Source: JAWOLE01 sp035263845 (lineage in GTDB: Bacteria; Acidobacteriota; Thermoanaerobaculia; UBA5066; Gp7-AA6). From it: a DNA stretch of 64,000 nt. The stretch lies in the NCBI GenBank assembly GCA_035263845.1, contig DATFQY010000198.1, positions 7,624 through 71,623 of the forward strand, read 5' to 3'. The stretch's first letter is position 1; each line of letters starts with the position of its first letter. Positions 47,022-57,309 of this stretch are shown piece by piece. The position numbers and the translations under genes are program-made. Below the pieces are notes generated by a model. That model had not been told where the DNA came from. It saw only the letters and a program-made list of their open reading frames with translations, and did not search any database.

Positions 47022-48001
47022 ACCGCGCGAAGATCGTCGGGACGGGCTCCTCCGTTCCGAAGAAGATCCTGACGAACGCCGACCTCGAGAAGATCGTCGC
47101 GACGAGCGACCAGTGGATCACGGAGCGCACCGGCATCAAGGAGCGACACATCGTCGTGGACGGGGAGAAGTTCTCCGATCTCTGCACGAAGGCGTCCGAG
47201 GGGGCGCTGAAGCGGGCGCACATGAAGGCCGAGGACATCGACATGATCCTCGTCGGGACGATCTCGGGCGACATGCCGTTCCCGGCGACCGCGTGCCTCG
47301 TGCAGAAGAACCTCGGCGCGTCGAAGGCGGCCGCGTCCGACGTCGGCGCGGCCTGCGTCGGCTTCCTCTACGGGCTGCACCTGGCCGACGGGCTGATCCA
47401 GTCCGCCAAGGCGGAGAACGTCCTCGTCATCGGGGGCGAGATCCTCTCGCGCTACGTGGACTGGACCGACCGCTCGACCTGCGTTCTCTTCGGCGACGGC
47501 GCGGGCGCCGTCATCCTGCAGGCGACGAAGGGCGACCACGGGATCCTCGGGACGCGCATGAAGTCCGACGGCAAGTACGCCGACTTCATCCACATGCCGG
47601 GCGGCGGCTCCAACTTCCCGGCCAATGACCCGCGCACCTGCGAGCAGAGACTCCCGTACATCAAGATGAAGGGGAACGAGACCTTCAAGGTCGCCGTCAA
47701 GGCGATGGCGGACATCACGGCGGGCGTCCTGAAGGAACAGGGCTTCGCCAACGAGGACGTCAAGGTCTTCATCCCGCACCAGGCCAACGAGCGCATCATC
47801 GACGCGGTGGGTTCGCGGCTGAAGTTCCCTCCGGAGCGCGTCTACAAGAACGTGGACCGCTACGGCAACACATCCGCCGCCTCGATCCCGATCGCCCTGG
47901 ACGAGCTCGTCGCCGCCGACCGGCTGCACGCGGGAGATCTCGTTCTGATGACCGCGTTCGGCGCGGGCCTCGTCTGGGGATCGGCGCTGGTTCGCTGGTG
48001 A
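47018..48001 (+). CDS. fabH: Beta-ketoacyl-ACP synthase III
   Basis: Starts fatty-acid synthesis by condensing acetyl-CoA with malonyl-ACP. 327 residues from a TTG overlapping the plsX stop: IVGTGSSVPKK, DVGAACVGFLYGL with the catalytic Cys (the usual ACAGF varies here to ACVGF), FIPHQANERI (His) and YGNTSAASIP (Asn). The TTG is chosen because the next ATG comes far too late. Confidence 0.95.
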   Translation: MNRAKIVGTGSSVPKKILTNADLEKIVATSDQWITERTGIKERHIVVDGEKFSDLCTKASEGALKRAHMKAEDIDMILVGTISGDMPFPATACLVQKNLGASKAAASDVGAACVGFLYGLHLADGLIQSAKAENVLVIGGEILSRYVDWTDRSTCVLFGDGAGAVILQATKGDHGILGTRMKSDGKYADFIHMPGGGSNFPANDPRTCEQRLPYIKMKGNETFKVAVKAMADITAGVLKEQGFANEDVKVFIPHQANERIIDAVGSRLKFPPERVYKNVDRYGNTSAASIPIALDELVAADRLHAGDLVLMTAFGAGLVWGSALVRW

Positions 48002-48900
48002 GCCTCGCGCTTCTTTTCCCCGGGCAGGGCTCGCAGACCGTCGGGATGGGGAAGGCCCTCTTCGACGGCTCGGAGGCGGCGCGGCAAGTCTTCGAGGAGG
48101 CCGACGCCGCGCTGGGGTTCCCGCTGTCGCGGCTTTGCTTCGAGGGGCCGGAAGAAGAGCTGAAGCTCACCGCCAACACCCAGCCCGCGATCCTGACGCA
48201 CTCGATTGCCGCCTTCCGCGACCTCGAGGCCCGCTTCCCCGAGCGCCTGGAGGGCGCCGCTTTCGCGGCGGGCCACTCGCTGGGGGAGTACTCGGCCAAC
48301 GTCGCCGCGGGGTCGCTCTCCTTCGCCGACGCCGTGAGGATCGTGCGCCTGCGCGGTAAGTTCATGCAGGAAGCCGTCCCCGCGGGCGTCGGCGCGATGG
48401 CGGCCATCGTGGGGCTCCCGCCCGAGCAAGTCGAGGCCGCGTGCCGGGAATCGGAGCAGGGAGAGGTCGTCTCGCCGGCCAACTTCAACTCGCCCGAGCA
48501 GACCGTCATCGCCGGGCATGCTGCCGCGGTCGCCCGGGCCTCGGAAGCGTGCACCGCCCGGGGAGCGAAGCGGGCGATCCCTCTCCCCGTCTCGGCTCCG
48601 TTTCACTGCTCCCTGATGGCGCCGGCGCGGGAGAAGCTGCGTCCCCACCTCGAGGACGCGGGTTTCCAGACGGCGAGGATTCCCGTGGTGACCAACGCGG
48701 ATGCCCGCCCCGCCGGGGAGGGCGTCTCCCTGCGGGACGCGCTTCTTCGCCAGGTGGACTCGCCCGTCCGCTGGGTGGAATCGGTCCGCCTCCTCGCCGC
48801 ATCCGGCGTGGACCGTGCCCTGGAGATCGGTCCCGGCAATGTCCTCTCGGGCCTCGTCCGCCGAATCGAAAAAACCATCAAGATGGAGACTTGTGGCTAG
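47998..48900 (+). CDS. fabD: Malonyl-CoA:ACP transacylase
   Basis: Loads malonate on ACP. 300 residues: LLFPGQGSQTVGMGKAL, catalytic Ser in AGHSLGEYSANVAAG, SAPFHCSLMAPA with the catalytic His, and EIGPGNVLSGL. GTG start overlaps the fabH stop (GTGA). It overlaps the next gene by eight bases. Confidence 0.95.
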   Translation: MSLALLFPGQGSQTVGMGKALFDGSEAARQVFEEADAALGFPLSRLCFEGPEEELKLTANTQPAILTHSIAAFRDLEARFPERLEGAAFAAGHSLGEYSANVAAGSLSFADAVRIVRLRGKFMQEAVPAGVGAMAAIVGLPPEQVEAACRESEQGEVVSPANFNSPEQTVIAGHAAAVARASEACTARGAKRAIPLPVSAPFHCSLMAPAREKLRPHLEDAGFQTARIPVVTNADARPAGEGVSLRDALLRQVDSPVRWVESVRLLAASGVDRALEIGPGNVLSGLVRRIEKTIKMETCG

Positions 48901-49824
48901 GGCAGGGGTAAGGGGACTCTCCTTCGTCGCTCTCGTTCTCCTCGTCGCCTCCGGCTGCGCCACCACCGGCGCCGGCGGCGGCTCGTCCCTCGACGCCGCG
49001 GTGGACGCCGCCTCGAAGCGCTGTGCCTGCCGCATCGGCGTGGCCGTGCGGCACCTGGAGAGCGGCAAGACCTACGAGCGCAACGGCGACTCGGAGTTCG
49101 AATCCGCCTCGGTCATCAAGATCGCGATCCTGACTGAAGCGATGGCGCAGGTCCGCGACGGCAAGATCTCGCTCGCCGACCGCTGGACGCTGACGGAGGA
49201 GAAGAAGGCCGACGGGTCCGGGACTCTTGTGATCCTGGATCCCGGCCTGAATCCGACCTGGAGCGACCTGATCACGCTGATGATCGGCCCCTCCGACAAC
49301 ACGGCGACCAACGCCTGGATCGAGCGGCTCGGCATCGGCTCGATCAATGCGCGGATGACCGGGATGGGCCTGCCACACATCCACCTCTTCGCGACGATCC
49401 CCGCGCTCTCCCACGCGCACGACGACCCCTCCCCGTGGAAGGGCTTTCGCCTCGGAACCGTCACGCCGCGGGAGCTCGCCGACTGGATGGGGCGCGTGGC
49501 ACGGGGCGAGGTGATCGACGCGGAGTCCTCGAAGAAGATTTTCGATTACCTCGACAAGGACCCAACACGGCAGCGGATCGCGCGGCGCTTTCCCTCGGAG
49601 ATGCTCTGGGCCGGCAAGAGCGGCTCCATGCGGGGAGTACGCAATGACGCCGGCGTCCTCCGGACGAAGAAGGGTCGGTTCGTCCTCGTCGTCTTGACCG
49701 ACGGCAGCAAGGCCGACCCGCCCAACGCCGCGGACCACCCCTCCGTCCTGGCGATCGGCGATGTGGCCAAAGCAATCGTGGACGCGTGGAACAAGGACCT
49801 CCCCGATATCGTGGAGAAGCCGAA

Positions 49825-49828
<4 letters not shown>
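48893..49828 (+). CDS. Class A beta-lactamase-like lipoprotein (serine hydrolase)
   Basis: 311 residues from a GTG inside the end of fabD. N-terminal lipoprotein signal with lipobox LVASGC. The catalytic SxxK is SVIK in FESASVIKIAILTEAMA, the SDN motif is in GPSDNTATNAWI, and the KTG motif is KSG in WAGKSGSMRGVRND. Nothing clearly matches the Glu166 omega-loop motif of true class A enzymes, so a cell-wall or other serine hydrolase is as likely as a beta-lactamase. It sits between fabD and fabG, with its end overlapping fabG (ATGA), an unusual neighbour for lipid synthesis. Confidence 0.82.
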
Positions 49829-50568
<740 letters not shown>

Positions 50569-50637
50569 GCTTGCCCCGATGGGGTTAATGGGGAAGAATA
50601 CGGCGGCTTTCCGATCTGAGAAGAAAGGGGAAGACGA

Positions 50638-50877
50638 ATGAGCGTGGAAGATAAGGTCAAGAGCATCATCGTCGAGCAGCTCGGCGTGGACGCCAACGAG
50701 GTCACCCCGGAAGCCTCCTTCGTGGACGACCTCGGGGCGGATTCTCTTGACACGGTGGAGCTCGTGATGGCTTTCGAAGAAGCTTTCAACATCGAGATTC
50801 CCGACGAGGCCGCCGAGAAGATCCAGAAGGTCAAAGACGCCGTCGCCTACATCGAGAAGAATTCCCCTCAGAACTGA
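50638..50877 (+). CDS. acpP: Acyl carrier protein
   Basis: 79 residues; carries the growing acyl chain on phosphopantetheine at Ser in LGADSLDTVELVMA. Helical, acidic, typical. A well-spaced AAAGGGG precedes the ATG. The 69-base gap after fabG contains CCCC-GAT-GGGG, a small hairpin that may set the expression level of this abundant protein. Confidence 0.97.
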   Translation: MSVEDKVKSIIVEQLGVDANEVTPEASFVDDLGADSLDTVELVMAFEEAFNIEIPDEAAEKIQKVKDAVAYIEKNSPQN

Positions 50878-50895
50878 CCCCGGTCCTGAAAACCC

Positions 50896-52152
50896 ATGCC
50901 ACGTTTTTCCGCGCCGCGCCGTGTGGCCGTGACGGGGATCGGCCTCGTTTCCCCGGTCGGGATCGGGAACGCCGCCAACTGGGAGGCGATCCTCTCGGGA
51001 AAGAACGGCGTCGGCCCGATCACCCGCTTTGACCCGTCTCCCTTCGCCTGCCGCATCGCGGCGGAAGTGAAGGGTTTCGACCCCTCCCTCTTCATTCCGA
51101 AGAAGGAGATCAAGAAGATGGACACTTTCATCCACTACGCGATGGGGGCGGCCCACTTCGCGATGGAAGACTCGGGGCTTCCGGTCACCGACGAGAACCG
51201 CGAGAGGATCGCGGTGATCGTCGGGTCGGGCATCGGCGGGCTTCCGCTCATCGAGCGCACGCAGAAGGAGTTCGTCGAGTCGGGCAGCAGCGCCCGCGTC
51301 ATCTCGCCGTTTTTCATCACGGGCCTCATCGTCAACGAGGCCGCCGGGAATATCTCGATCAAGTACGGCCTGAAGGGGCCGAACCTGGCGACCGTGACCG
51401 CCTGCACGACGGGCGCGCACGCGGTCGGCGAGGCCTACCGCAAGATCCAGTACGGGGAGGCGAACTCGGCGGTGGCCGGGGGAACGGAGTCGGTCATCAC
51501 TCCGCTCGCCGTCGGGGGATTCGACGTCATGCGGGCGCTCTCCAGGCGAAACGATGCGCCGGAGAAGGCCTCCCGACCGTGGGACAAGGGGCGCGACGGC
51601 TTCGTCATCGGGGAGGGAGCGGGCCTCGTCGTCCTCGAAGAGATGGAGGCGGCAAAGAAGCGAGGAGCGAACATCTACTGCGAGCTCGTCGGGTACGGAA
51701 TGTCCGGCGACGCGTTCCACATCGCCGCTCCTTCGGAAGACGGCGACGGCCCGGCGCGCGTCATGCGCAACGCCCTGGAGGACGCCGGATTGAATCCCGG
51801 GCAGATCGACTACATCAACGCGCACGGGACCTCGACGCCCGCCGGCGACAAGGCCGAGACGGTCGCGATCAAGCTGGTCTTCGGGGACCACGCCAAGAAG
51901 CTCGCGGTCTCCTCGACCAAGTCCATGACGGGTCACCTGCTCGGCGCAGCCGGCGGCCTCGAGACGGCGATCTGCGCGCTGGCCGTCCGCGACCAGGTCA
52001 TGCCGCCGACGATCAATTACGACGAGCCCGACCCCGAGTGCGACCTCGACTACGTCCCCAACCAGGCGCGCCGCGCCCCGATCCAATACGCCCTCTCCAA
52101 CTCCTTCGGCTTCGGCGGCACCAACGGCTGCCTCATCGTCAAACGCATCTAG
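50896..52152 (+). CDS. fabF: Beta-ketoacyl-ACP synthase II
   Basis: Elongating condensing enzyme. 418 residues: RRVAVTGIGLVSPVG, catalytic Cys in TVTACTTGAHAVG, His in NAHGTSTPAGDKAE and His in STKSMTGHLLGAAGG, with FGFGGTNGCL at the end. Last gene of the fab cluster, 18 bases after acpP. Confidence 0.96.
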   Translation: MPRFSAPRRVAVTGIGLVSPVGIGNAANWEAILSGKNGVGPITRFDPSPFACRIAAEVKGFDPSLFIPKKEIKKMDTFIHYAMGAAHFAMEDSGLPVTDENRERIAVIVGSGIGGLPLIERTQKEFVESGSSARVISPFFITGLIVNEAAGNISIKYGLKGPNLATVTACTTGAHAVGEAYRKIQYGEANSAVAGGTESVITPLAVGGFDVMRALSRRNDAPEKASRPWDKGRDGFVIGEGAGLVVLEEMEAAKKRGANIYCELVGYGMSGDAFHIAAPSEDGDGPARVMRNALEDAGLNPGQIDYINAHGTSTPAGDKAETVAIKLVFGDHAKKLAVSSTKSMTGHLLGAAGGLETAICALAVRDQVMPPTINYDEPDPECDLDYVPNQARRAPIQYALSNSFGFGGTNGCLIVKRI

Positions 52153-52205
52153 TCGGTCCGGTTTCCGGAGCCGAGATGGTATAAATTGAACAACAAGGGC
52201 TATTC

Positions 52206-55205
52206 TTGGACGACTCCGCTGGCCCAGCTGCGCGCCGGGTTTCCACGGGCCCATGGTCCGGGAGATTTCTCCCCGTCTGGCCGGCGCTCTTCCTCTTAAC
52301 CGCCTCCGCGGCCGCCACGGAGCCTCCGGCAGGGCCGGCCGGTCCGTTGAGAGTCGGGCTCTCCGCCGTTGCGATCCCTTTTGTCGAGAACGACGGCAGT
52401 CACGATTCCACCATCGCCTTTTCCGCGGCCGGGCCCTGCGCGACGACCTTTGTGACTCGACGTGGAGAGATCGTCTACTTCTCGAAAGGGGCACCGGCCT
52501 GCGAGGGGTCGATCGAGGGATGGTCGCTGACCGAGGCGCCAGTGCGTCCGATCCAACGAACGCTCACTCCGGCGGGGGAGGAGCCGTCGGAGACTCGCGT
52601 CAGTTACTTCCTCGGGGACGATCCGGCGAATTGGCGAACAGGGCTGCGGACGTACGCGAGAGTCGGGATCGGGGAGTTGTGGCCAGGCGTCCGCCTGTCT
52701 CTTCGCTCGCGCGGACGAAGCGTCGAGAAGCTCTTCACCCTCGCCCCGGGCGCGAACGAGTCCGAGATCTGGATGCGTGTCTCCGGAAGCCGCTCGATGC
52801 GGATCGGGAAGGACGGAGCCCTGGAAATCACGACGGGTTCGGACAGGGTTCGATTAACCCCGCCGATTGCGTACCAGGAAAAGGACGGGGCCCGGCGCGC
52901 TGTTTCCGCGCGATACCGACTTGCCGGATCCGACTATGGTTTCCGGCTCGGGCGGCACGATCCGGAGCTGCCGGTCGTCATCGATCCGATGCTCCAGAGC
53001 AGTTATCTCGGCGGCACCGAATCCGACAGCGCGCACGCCCTGGCGGTTCATCCATCCACGGGGGAGGTTTACGTCGCGGGAACGGCGAGCTCCCCGGGCA
53101 TCCCCAAGACCTCGGGAGGCGCGCAACCCCTTTACGGGGGCGGGGCCACCGAGGTCATCGTCGCGCGCTTCGATGCGAGCCTGACGACGCTGATCCAGGC
53201 CACCTATCTCGGCGCGAACGGAGACGACTCGGGTCTCGCCCTCGCCATTCACCCGGTCACGGGGGACGTGTACGTGGCAGGACTGACGAACTCCTTCACC
53301 TTTCCCAAGACGGCGGGAGGGGCGCAGGCGGCCATGAGCGGCTCGCAGGATGGCTTCGTAGCCCGATTGAATGCGAACTTGACGACTCTCATCCAGACGA
53401 CTTACATCGGCGGAAGCGGAATTGACTCCGTGACCGGGATGGCGGTCCATCCGATCTTCGGCGACGTCTATGTCGTTGGGACAACGTCCTCCGCGAACTT
53501 TCCCAAGACAGACGGCAGCTCTCAGCCGGCCTCTGGAGGAGGGGCTTCCGACGTTTTCGTGGCCCGACTGGACACGGGGCTGACGACGATCGTCCGGGCC
53601 ACTTACGCCGGGGGAACCGGAGCCGACGCGGGATCCGGGATCGCCATTGATCCCGCCACCGGACAGATCTACGTGACGGGATACACGGATTCGAAGGATT
53701 TCCCGGGCACCGCCGGAGGATCGCAGCCGACCTTTCCCCCAAGTGGGCCTAACTACACTGCCTTCGTACTCAGTTTGACCCCTGGTCTGACATCGATCGT
53801 ACAGGCCACCTATCTTGGCGGCACTGGAGCCGAGATGGGAACCGCTCTGGCGATCCATCCCGCCTCGAGGGAGATTTACGTGACTGGGAACTCATCCTCG
53901 AGGGACTTTCCCAAGACCGCCGGCGGCGCGCAGCCAACGATGGGGAGGGGTTTCCCCGTCGCCTTCGTCGCGCGGCTGAATCCAGCCTTGACGAGCCTCA
54001 TCCAGGCGACTTACCTGAGCGGCGACGTCGGGACGTTCGGCAACGCCGTGACCATCTCTCCGATTTCGGGTGAGATCTACGCGGCGGGAGAAACGCAGTC
54101 CCTTGACTTTCCCCGAGCGGAAGGCGGGGCGCAGCTGACTCCCGGAATCGACCCGGATGGGAAAACCGTCATCGATGGATTCGTCGCTCGTTTGAACGCC
54201 AGCCTGACGGGTCTCTTCCAGAGCACCTATCTGGGCGGAAACTCGTCCGACCGCGCGTTCGCCGTCGCCGTTCATCCGGTCTCCGGGGATGTCTACGCCG
54301 CGGGGTTCACCTCTTCTTCGAACTTTCCCAAAACGGCCGGAGGCGGGCAGGCGACGTTCGGAGGGGGGGAAGGCGGACGGGGGGACGCCTTCGTCACGCG
54401 CGTGACCGCGAACCTCGGAGCGACCGCGTGCACGGCCGACGCAACCACCCTCTGTTTGAACGGCGGCCGCTTCCAGGTGCGGGCGGCGTGGACGACTCGG
54501 TCCGGCGCGAACGGTCCGGGACAGGCCGTTCGGTTGACCGGCGATACCGGCTACTTCTGGTTTTTTTCCGCAAACAACGTCGAAACGTTCGTCAAGGTGG
54601 TCAACGGCTGCGGCTTAAACTCGCACGTCTGGGCCTTCGGGGCGGGGCTGACCGACGTCAACGTGGAGCTGACCGTGAAGGATATGGTGTCGGGAGCCAC
54701 GAGGACGTACGTCAATCCGCAGGGGACGGCCTTCCAGCCGATTCAAGACACGAGCGCGTTCACCGCCTGCTCGACGGCGGGCGGCGCCGAGTCGACCTCC
54801 GGACCGGTGATGGAGGACCGGATTCGAAGCGTCCGGCCCCACGGGGAAGAGGCCGCGTGCACGGTGGATGCGACGACGCTTTGCCTGAACAACGGTCGGT
54901 TCCGGGTCCAGACAAGCTTTCTGACGAGGGACGGAGCGGCCGGGTCAGGGCAGGCCGTGGCGTTGACGGGTGACACGGGCTACTTCTGGTTTTTCAGTCC
55001 AAACAACGTTGAGATCATCACCAAGGTCGTGACGGGTTGCCCGCTCAACGGGAACTACTGGACTTTCTCGGGCGGATTGACCGACGTCAACGTTCTGATG
55101 ACGGTTATCGATACCCAAACGCTCGTCGCAAAGAACTACATCAACCCGCAGGGAACACCCTTCCAGCCCATCCAGGACACCGCCTCCTTCCCCACCTGTC
55201 CGTAA
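52206..55205 (+). CDS. Giant secreted SBBP-repeat propeller protein with two TGYFWFF repeats
   Basis: 999 residues from a TTG at 52206. An N-terminal export signal (LPVWPALFLLTASAAAT), a conserved beta-rich N domain (about 45-255; FVENDGSHDSTIAFSA, VSYFLGDDPANWRTGL, PPIAYQEKDGARRAVSARY), then eight SBBP-type propeller repeats of about 58 residues (ATYLGG.G.D.G..LAIHP.TGDVYVAG.T.S..FPKTAGGAQ), and two C-terminal TGYFWFF repeats (from about 737 and about 880), as in the protein at 13317. Likely exported; no catalytic residues are evident. A TATAAA lies about 20 bases upstream of the start. Confidence 0.87.
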   Translation: MDDSAGPAARRVSTGPWSGRFLPVWPALFLLTASAAATEPPAGPAGPLRVGLSAVAIPFVENDGSHDSTIAFSAAGPCATTFVTRRGEIVYFSKGAPACEGSIEGWSLTEAPVRPIQRTLTPAGEEPSETRVSYFLGDDPANWRTGLRTYARVGIGELWPGVRLSLRSRGRSVEKLFTLAPGANESEIWMRVSGSRSMRIGKDGALEITTGSDRVRLTPPIAYQEKDGARRAVSARYRLAGSDYGFRLGRHDPELPVVIDPMLQSSYLGGTESDSAHALAVHPSTGEVYVAGTASSPGIPKTSGGAQPLYGGGATEVIVARFDASLTTLIQATYLGANGDDSGLALAIHPVTGDVYVAGLTNSFTFPKTAGGAQAAMSGSQDGFVARLNANLTTLIQTTYIGGSGIDSVTGMAVHPIFGDVYVVGTTSSANFPKTDGSSQPASGGGASDVFVARLDTGLTTIVRATYAGGTGADAGSGIAIDPATGQIYVTGYTDSKDFPGTAGGSQPTFPPSGPNYTAFVLSLTPGLTSIVQATYLGGTGAEMGTALAIHPASREIYVTGNSSSRDFPKTAGGAQPTMGRGFPVAFVARLNPALTSLIQATYLSGDVGTFGNAVTISPISGEIYAAGETQSLDFPRAEGGAQLTPGIDPDGKTVIDGFVARLNASLTGLFQSTYLGGNSSDRAFAVAVHPVSGDVYAAGFTSSSNFPKTAGGGQATFGGGEGGRGDAFVTRVTANLGATACTADATTLCLNGGRFQVRAAWTTRSGANGPGQAVRLTGDTGYFWFFSANNVETFVKVVNGCGLNSHVWAFGAGLTDVNVELTVKDMVSGATRTYVNPQGTAFQPIQDTSAFTACSTAGGAESTSGPVMEDRIRSVRPHGEEAACTVDATTLCLNNGRFRVQTSFLTRDGAAGSGQAVALTGDTGYFWFFSPNNVEIITKVVTGCPLNGNYWTFSGGLTDVNVLMTVIDTQTLVAKNYINPQGTPFQPIQDTASFPTCP

Positions 55206-55223
55206 GAGACTCTTTGGTCCCTT

Positions 55224-55250
55224 CCTCGGATTCCGCCGAGGTGTGTTTGT
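55224..55250 (+). terminator. Terminator-like hairpin after the SBBP protein
   Basis: CCTCGG (55224-55229), loop ATTCCG, CCGAGG (55236-55241), followed by the T-rich TGTGTTTGT. Located 19 bases after the stop codon, before the etf genes. Confidence 0.5.
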
Positions 55251-55323
55251 CAGTTGTGAGTTTTCCCTTTTCAGTGTAGGAAGAGAAGCTGAGAACCTGG
55301 AAAGCGGAACTGATGACCCGGCC

Positions 55324-56109
55324 ATGAATTCTTTCGTAGCCATCGCCTACGTCCCGGACACGGAGACGCGGATCAAGATCTCCTCCGAAGGCAAGTCCAT
55401 CGACGAGTCCGACGTCAAGTGGATCGTCTCACCCTACGACGAGTACGCCCTCGAGGAGGCGCTGCGCACCAAGGAGGCGAAGGGCGCCGGCACTGTCCGC
55501 GTCGTGACGGTCGGACCCGACCGAGCCAAGGCGGGCCTGCGCGAATGCCTCGCCCGCGGCGCCGACGAGGCGGTCTTCGTGGACACGGGCGACTCGCGGT
55601 ATCTGGACGCTTTCGGCACGGCTAAGGCGCTGGCGGCGGTCGCGAAGGAGTCCTCCTACGATTTTCTCTGGTTCGGCCAGAAAGGGGTCGGCTACGACGA
55701 ATCTCTCGTCGGCCCGATGGTCGCCGAGCTCCTGGATTTGCCGCACGTGGGCAACGTCATCAAGCTCGAGGTGGGGGAAGGGAAAATCACGGCGCACCGG
55801 GAGATCGAGGGCGCGCACGAGATCGTCGAATCCACGCTGCCGGTCGTCCTGACCGCCCAGAAGGGCCTGAACGAGCCGCGCTACGCCTCGCTCAAGGGCA
55901 TCATGGGCGCCAAGAAAAAGCCGATCGCCGAGAAGAAGCTCGCTGACCTTGGGATCCCCGAGGCGGACCCCGCCAACGCGAAGGTCCGATGGCGCAAGCT
56001 GGAGCTCCCTCCCGCCCGCCAGGCGGTCAAGCTCATCCCCGCCGACGACCCCGCCGCCGCCGCGAAGGAGCTGGTCCGCCTCCTCCGCGAGGAAGCCAAG
56101 GTGATCTGA
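55324..56109 (+). CDS. etfB: Electron transfer flavoprotein, beta subunit
   Basis: 261 residues, FixA/EtfB family: FVAIAYVPDTETRIKI at the N terminus, SPYDEYALEEALRTKE, VRVVTVGPDRAKAGLRECLARGADEAVFVD, and LPVVLTAQKGLNEPRYASLKGIM, the AMP-site region. Pairs with EtfA to carry electrons from acyl-CoA dehydrogenases. ATG at 55324 is chosen; an in-frame start at 55243 would overlap the terminator region. Confidence 0.94.
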   Translation: MNSFVAIAYVPDTETRIKISSEGKSIDESDVKWIVSPYDEYALEEALRTKEAKGAGTVRVVTVGPDRAKAGLRECLARGADEAVFVDTGDSRYLDAFGTAKALAAVAKESSYDFLWFGQKGVGYDESLVGPMVAELLDLPHVGNVIKLEVGEGKITAHREIEGAHEIVESTLPVVLTAQKGLNEPRYASLKGIMGAKKKPIAEKKLADLGIPEADPANAKVRWRKLELPPARQAVKLIPADDPAAAAKELVRLLREEAKVI

Positions 56110-56195
56110 GTGATGCCGCGTAACGGAGCAGGTTCCTCGGTCGCTTCGCTCCCTCTGAATGACGAGGCAAGGAACATACCGAGCACCCCCCTTTG

Positions 56196-56220
56196 TCTTC
56201 CTGAGCGAAGCGAAGGATCT
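56196..56220 (+). repeat. Dispersed intergenic repeat A between etfB and etfA
   Basis: TTCCTGAGCGAAGCGAAGGA then TCT, the same repeat as at 14769 and 57203. Its AAGGA sits eight bases from the etfA ATG, where it serves as the only visible ribosome-binding site. The rest of 56110-56195 contains a partial inverse arm (CCTCTGAATGAC). Confidence 0.75.
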
Positions 56221-56225
56221 ACTCC

Positions 56226-57191
56226 ATGAAGTTCCTGGTTTTCATCGAACAGCGCGACGGGAAGATCCGCAAGGCTTCCCTCGAAGCGCTGTCACTCGCC
56301 CGCAAGCTGGGCGGCGGTCCCCAGGCAGCGGTCCTCCCCGGCAAGGGCGTCGAAGCGCTCGCGGCGGGCCTTGGAAAGTTCGGCGCCGGCGTCGTCTACG
56401 TCCCCGACCAGGAGGACCTCGCGCTCTACAGCGCCAAAGGCTACGTCGGCGCGCTGGACGCCGCGGCGAAGAAGGAAAACCCCGACGCCGTTCTTCTCGC
56501 CGCGACCGCGATGGGCAAGGACATGGCGCCGCGCTTCGCCGCCCGCCGGGGCGTCTCCGCGATCGTGGACCTGATGGACCTGCGCGTGGAAGACGGCCGC
56601 CTCGTCGGCGCGCGTCCCGTCTACTCCGGCAAGGCCCGTGCCGAGGTGGACTGTGGGAACGCCGCCATCCAGGTCGCCACGACCCGCCCCAACGTCTTCC
56701 CCGCGGAACCCCAGGACGCTCCCGACGCCCGAGTCGAGACGCTCGACCTTGGAGCAATCGCGCCCCGCGCGAGAGTCGTGAAGGTCGAGACGCCCGAATC
56801 CAAGGAGCTCGACGTCTCGGAGGCCGACATCATCGTGTCCGGCGGCCGCGGCATCAAGGGCCCGGAGAACTGGCCGTTGATCCGCGACCTCCAGGAAGCC
56901 CTCGGCGCCGCCCTCGGCGCCTCGCGCGCCGTCGTGGACGCGGGCTGGATCGACCACCAGCACCAGGTTGGTCAGACCGGGAAAGTCGTCTCGCCGACCC
57001 TTTACGTCGCCTGCGGGATCTCCGGAGCGATCCAGCACCTCGCGGGCATGGGCACCTCCAAGGTCATCGTGGCCATCAACAAGGACCCCGAGGCCCCCAT
57101 CTTCAAGGCGGCCACCTACGGAATCGTCGGAGACATCTTCCAGATCATTCCGGAGGTCGCCAAGGCCGTCCGCGAAGCCAAGAAAGAGTAG
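56226..57191 (+). CDS. etfA: Electron transfer flavoprotein, alpha subunit
   Basis: 321 residues, FixB/EtfA family. It binds FAD through the C-terminal domain: VSGGRGIKGPENWPLI, SRAVVDAGWIDHQHQVGQTG, VSPTLYVACGISGAIQHLAGM and VIVAINKDPEAPIFKAATYGIVGD. Partner of etfB upstream, although separated from it by a 116-base stretch of repeats rather than the usual short gap. Confidence 0.95.
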   Translation: MKFLVFIEQRDGKIRKASLEALSLARKLGGGPQAAVLPGKGVEALAAGLGKFGAGVVYVPDQEDLALYSAKGYVGALDAAAKKENPDAVLLAATAMGKDMAPRFAARRGVSAIVDLMDLRVEDGRLVGARPVYSGKARAEVDCGNAAIQVATTRPNVFPAEPQDAPDARVETLDLGAIAPRARVVKVETPESKELDVSEADIIVSGGRGIKGPENWPLIRDLQEALGAALGASRAVVDAGWIDHQHQVGQTGKVVSPTLYVACGISGAIQHLAGMGTSKVIVAINKDPEAPIFKAATYGIVGDIFQIIPEVAKAVREAKKE

Positions 57192-57197
57192 ATCGCT

Positions 57198-57284
57198 CCC
57201 TTGTCATCCCGAGGAGTGAAGCGACGAAGGATCTACTCTCGTCGTTCCAGGGCAGGGCCTTCGCTGCGGTCAGGATGACAAGGG
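57198..57284. repeat. Repeat A pair with perfect 12-bp inverted ends
   Basis: CCCTTGTCATCC (57198-57209) and GGATGACAAGGG (57273-57284) are perfect inverted repeats 63 bases apart; inside are GAGGAGTGAAGCGACGAAGG and ATCTACTC. It fills most of the gap between etfA and the Fe-S protein gene and is the clearest bounded copy of the element. Confidence 0.7.
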
Positions 57285-57309
57285 TGACACTGTCGGCTAG
57301 AGTGCGCGC

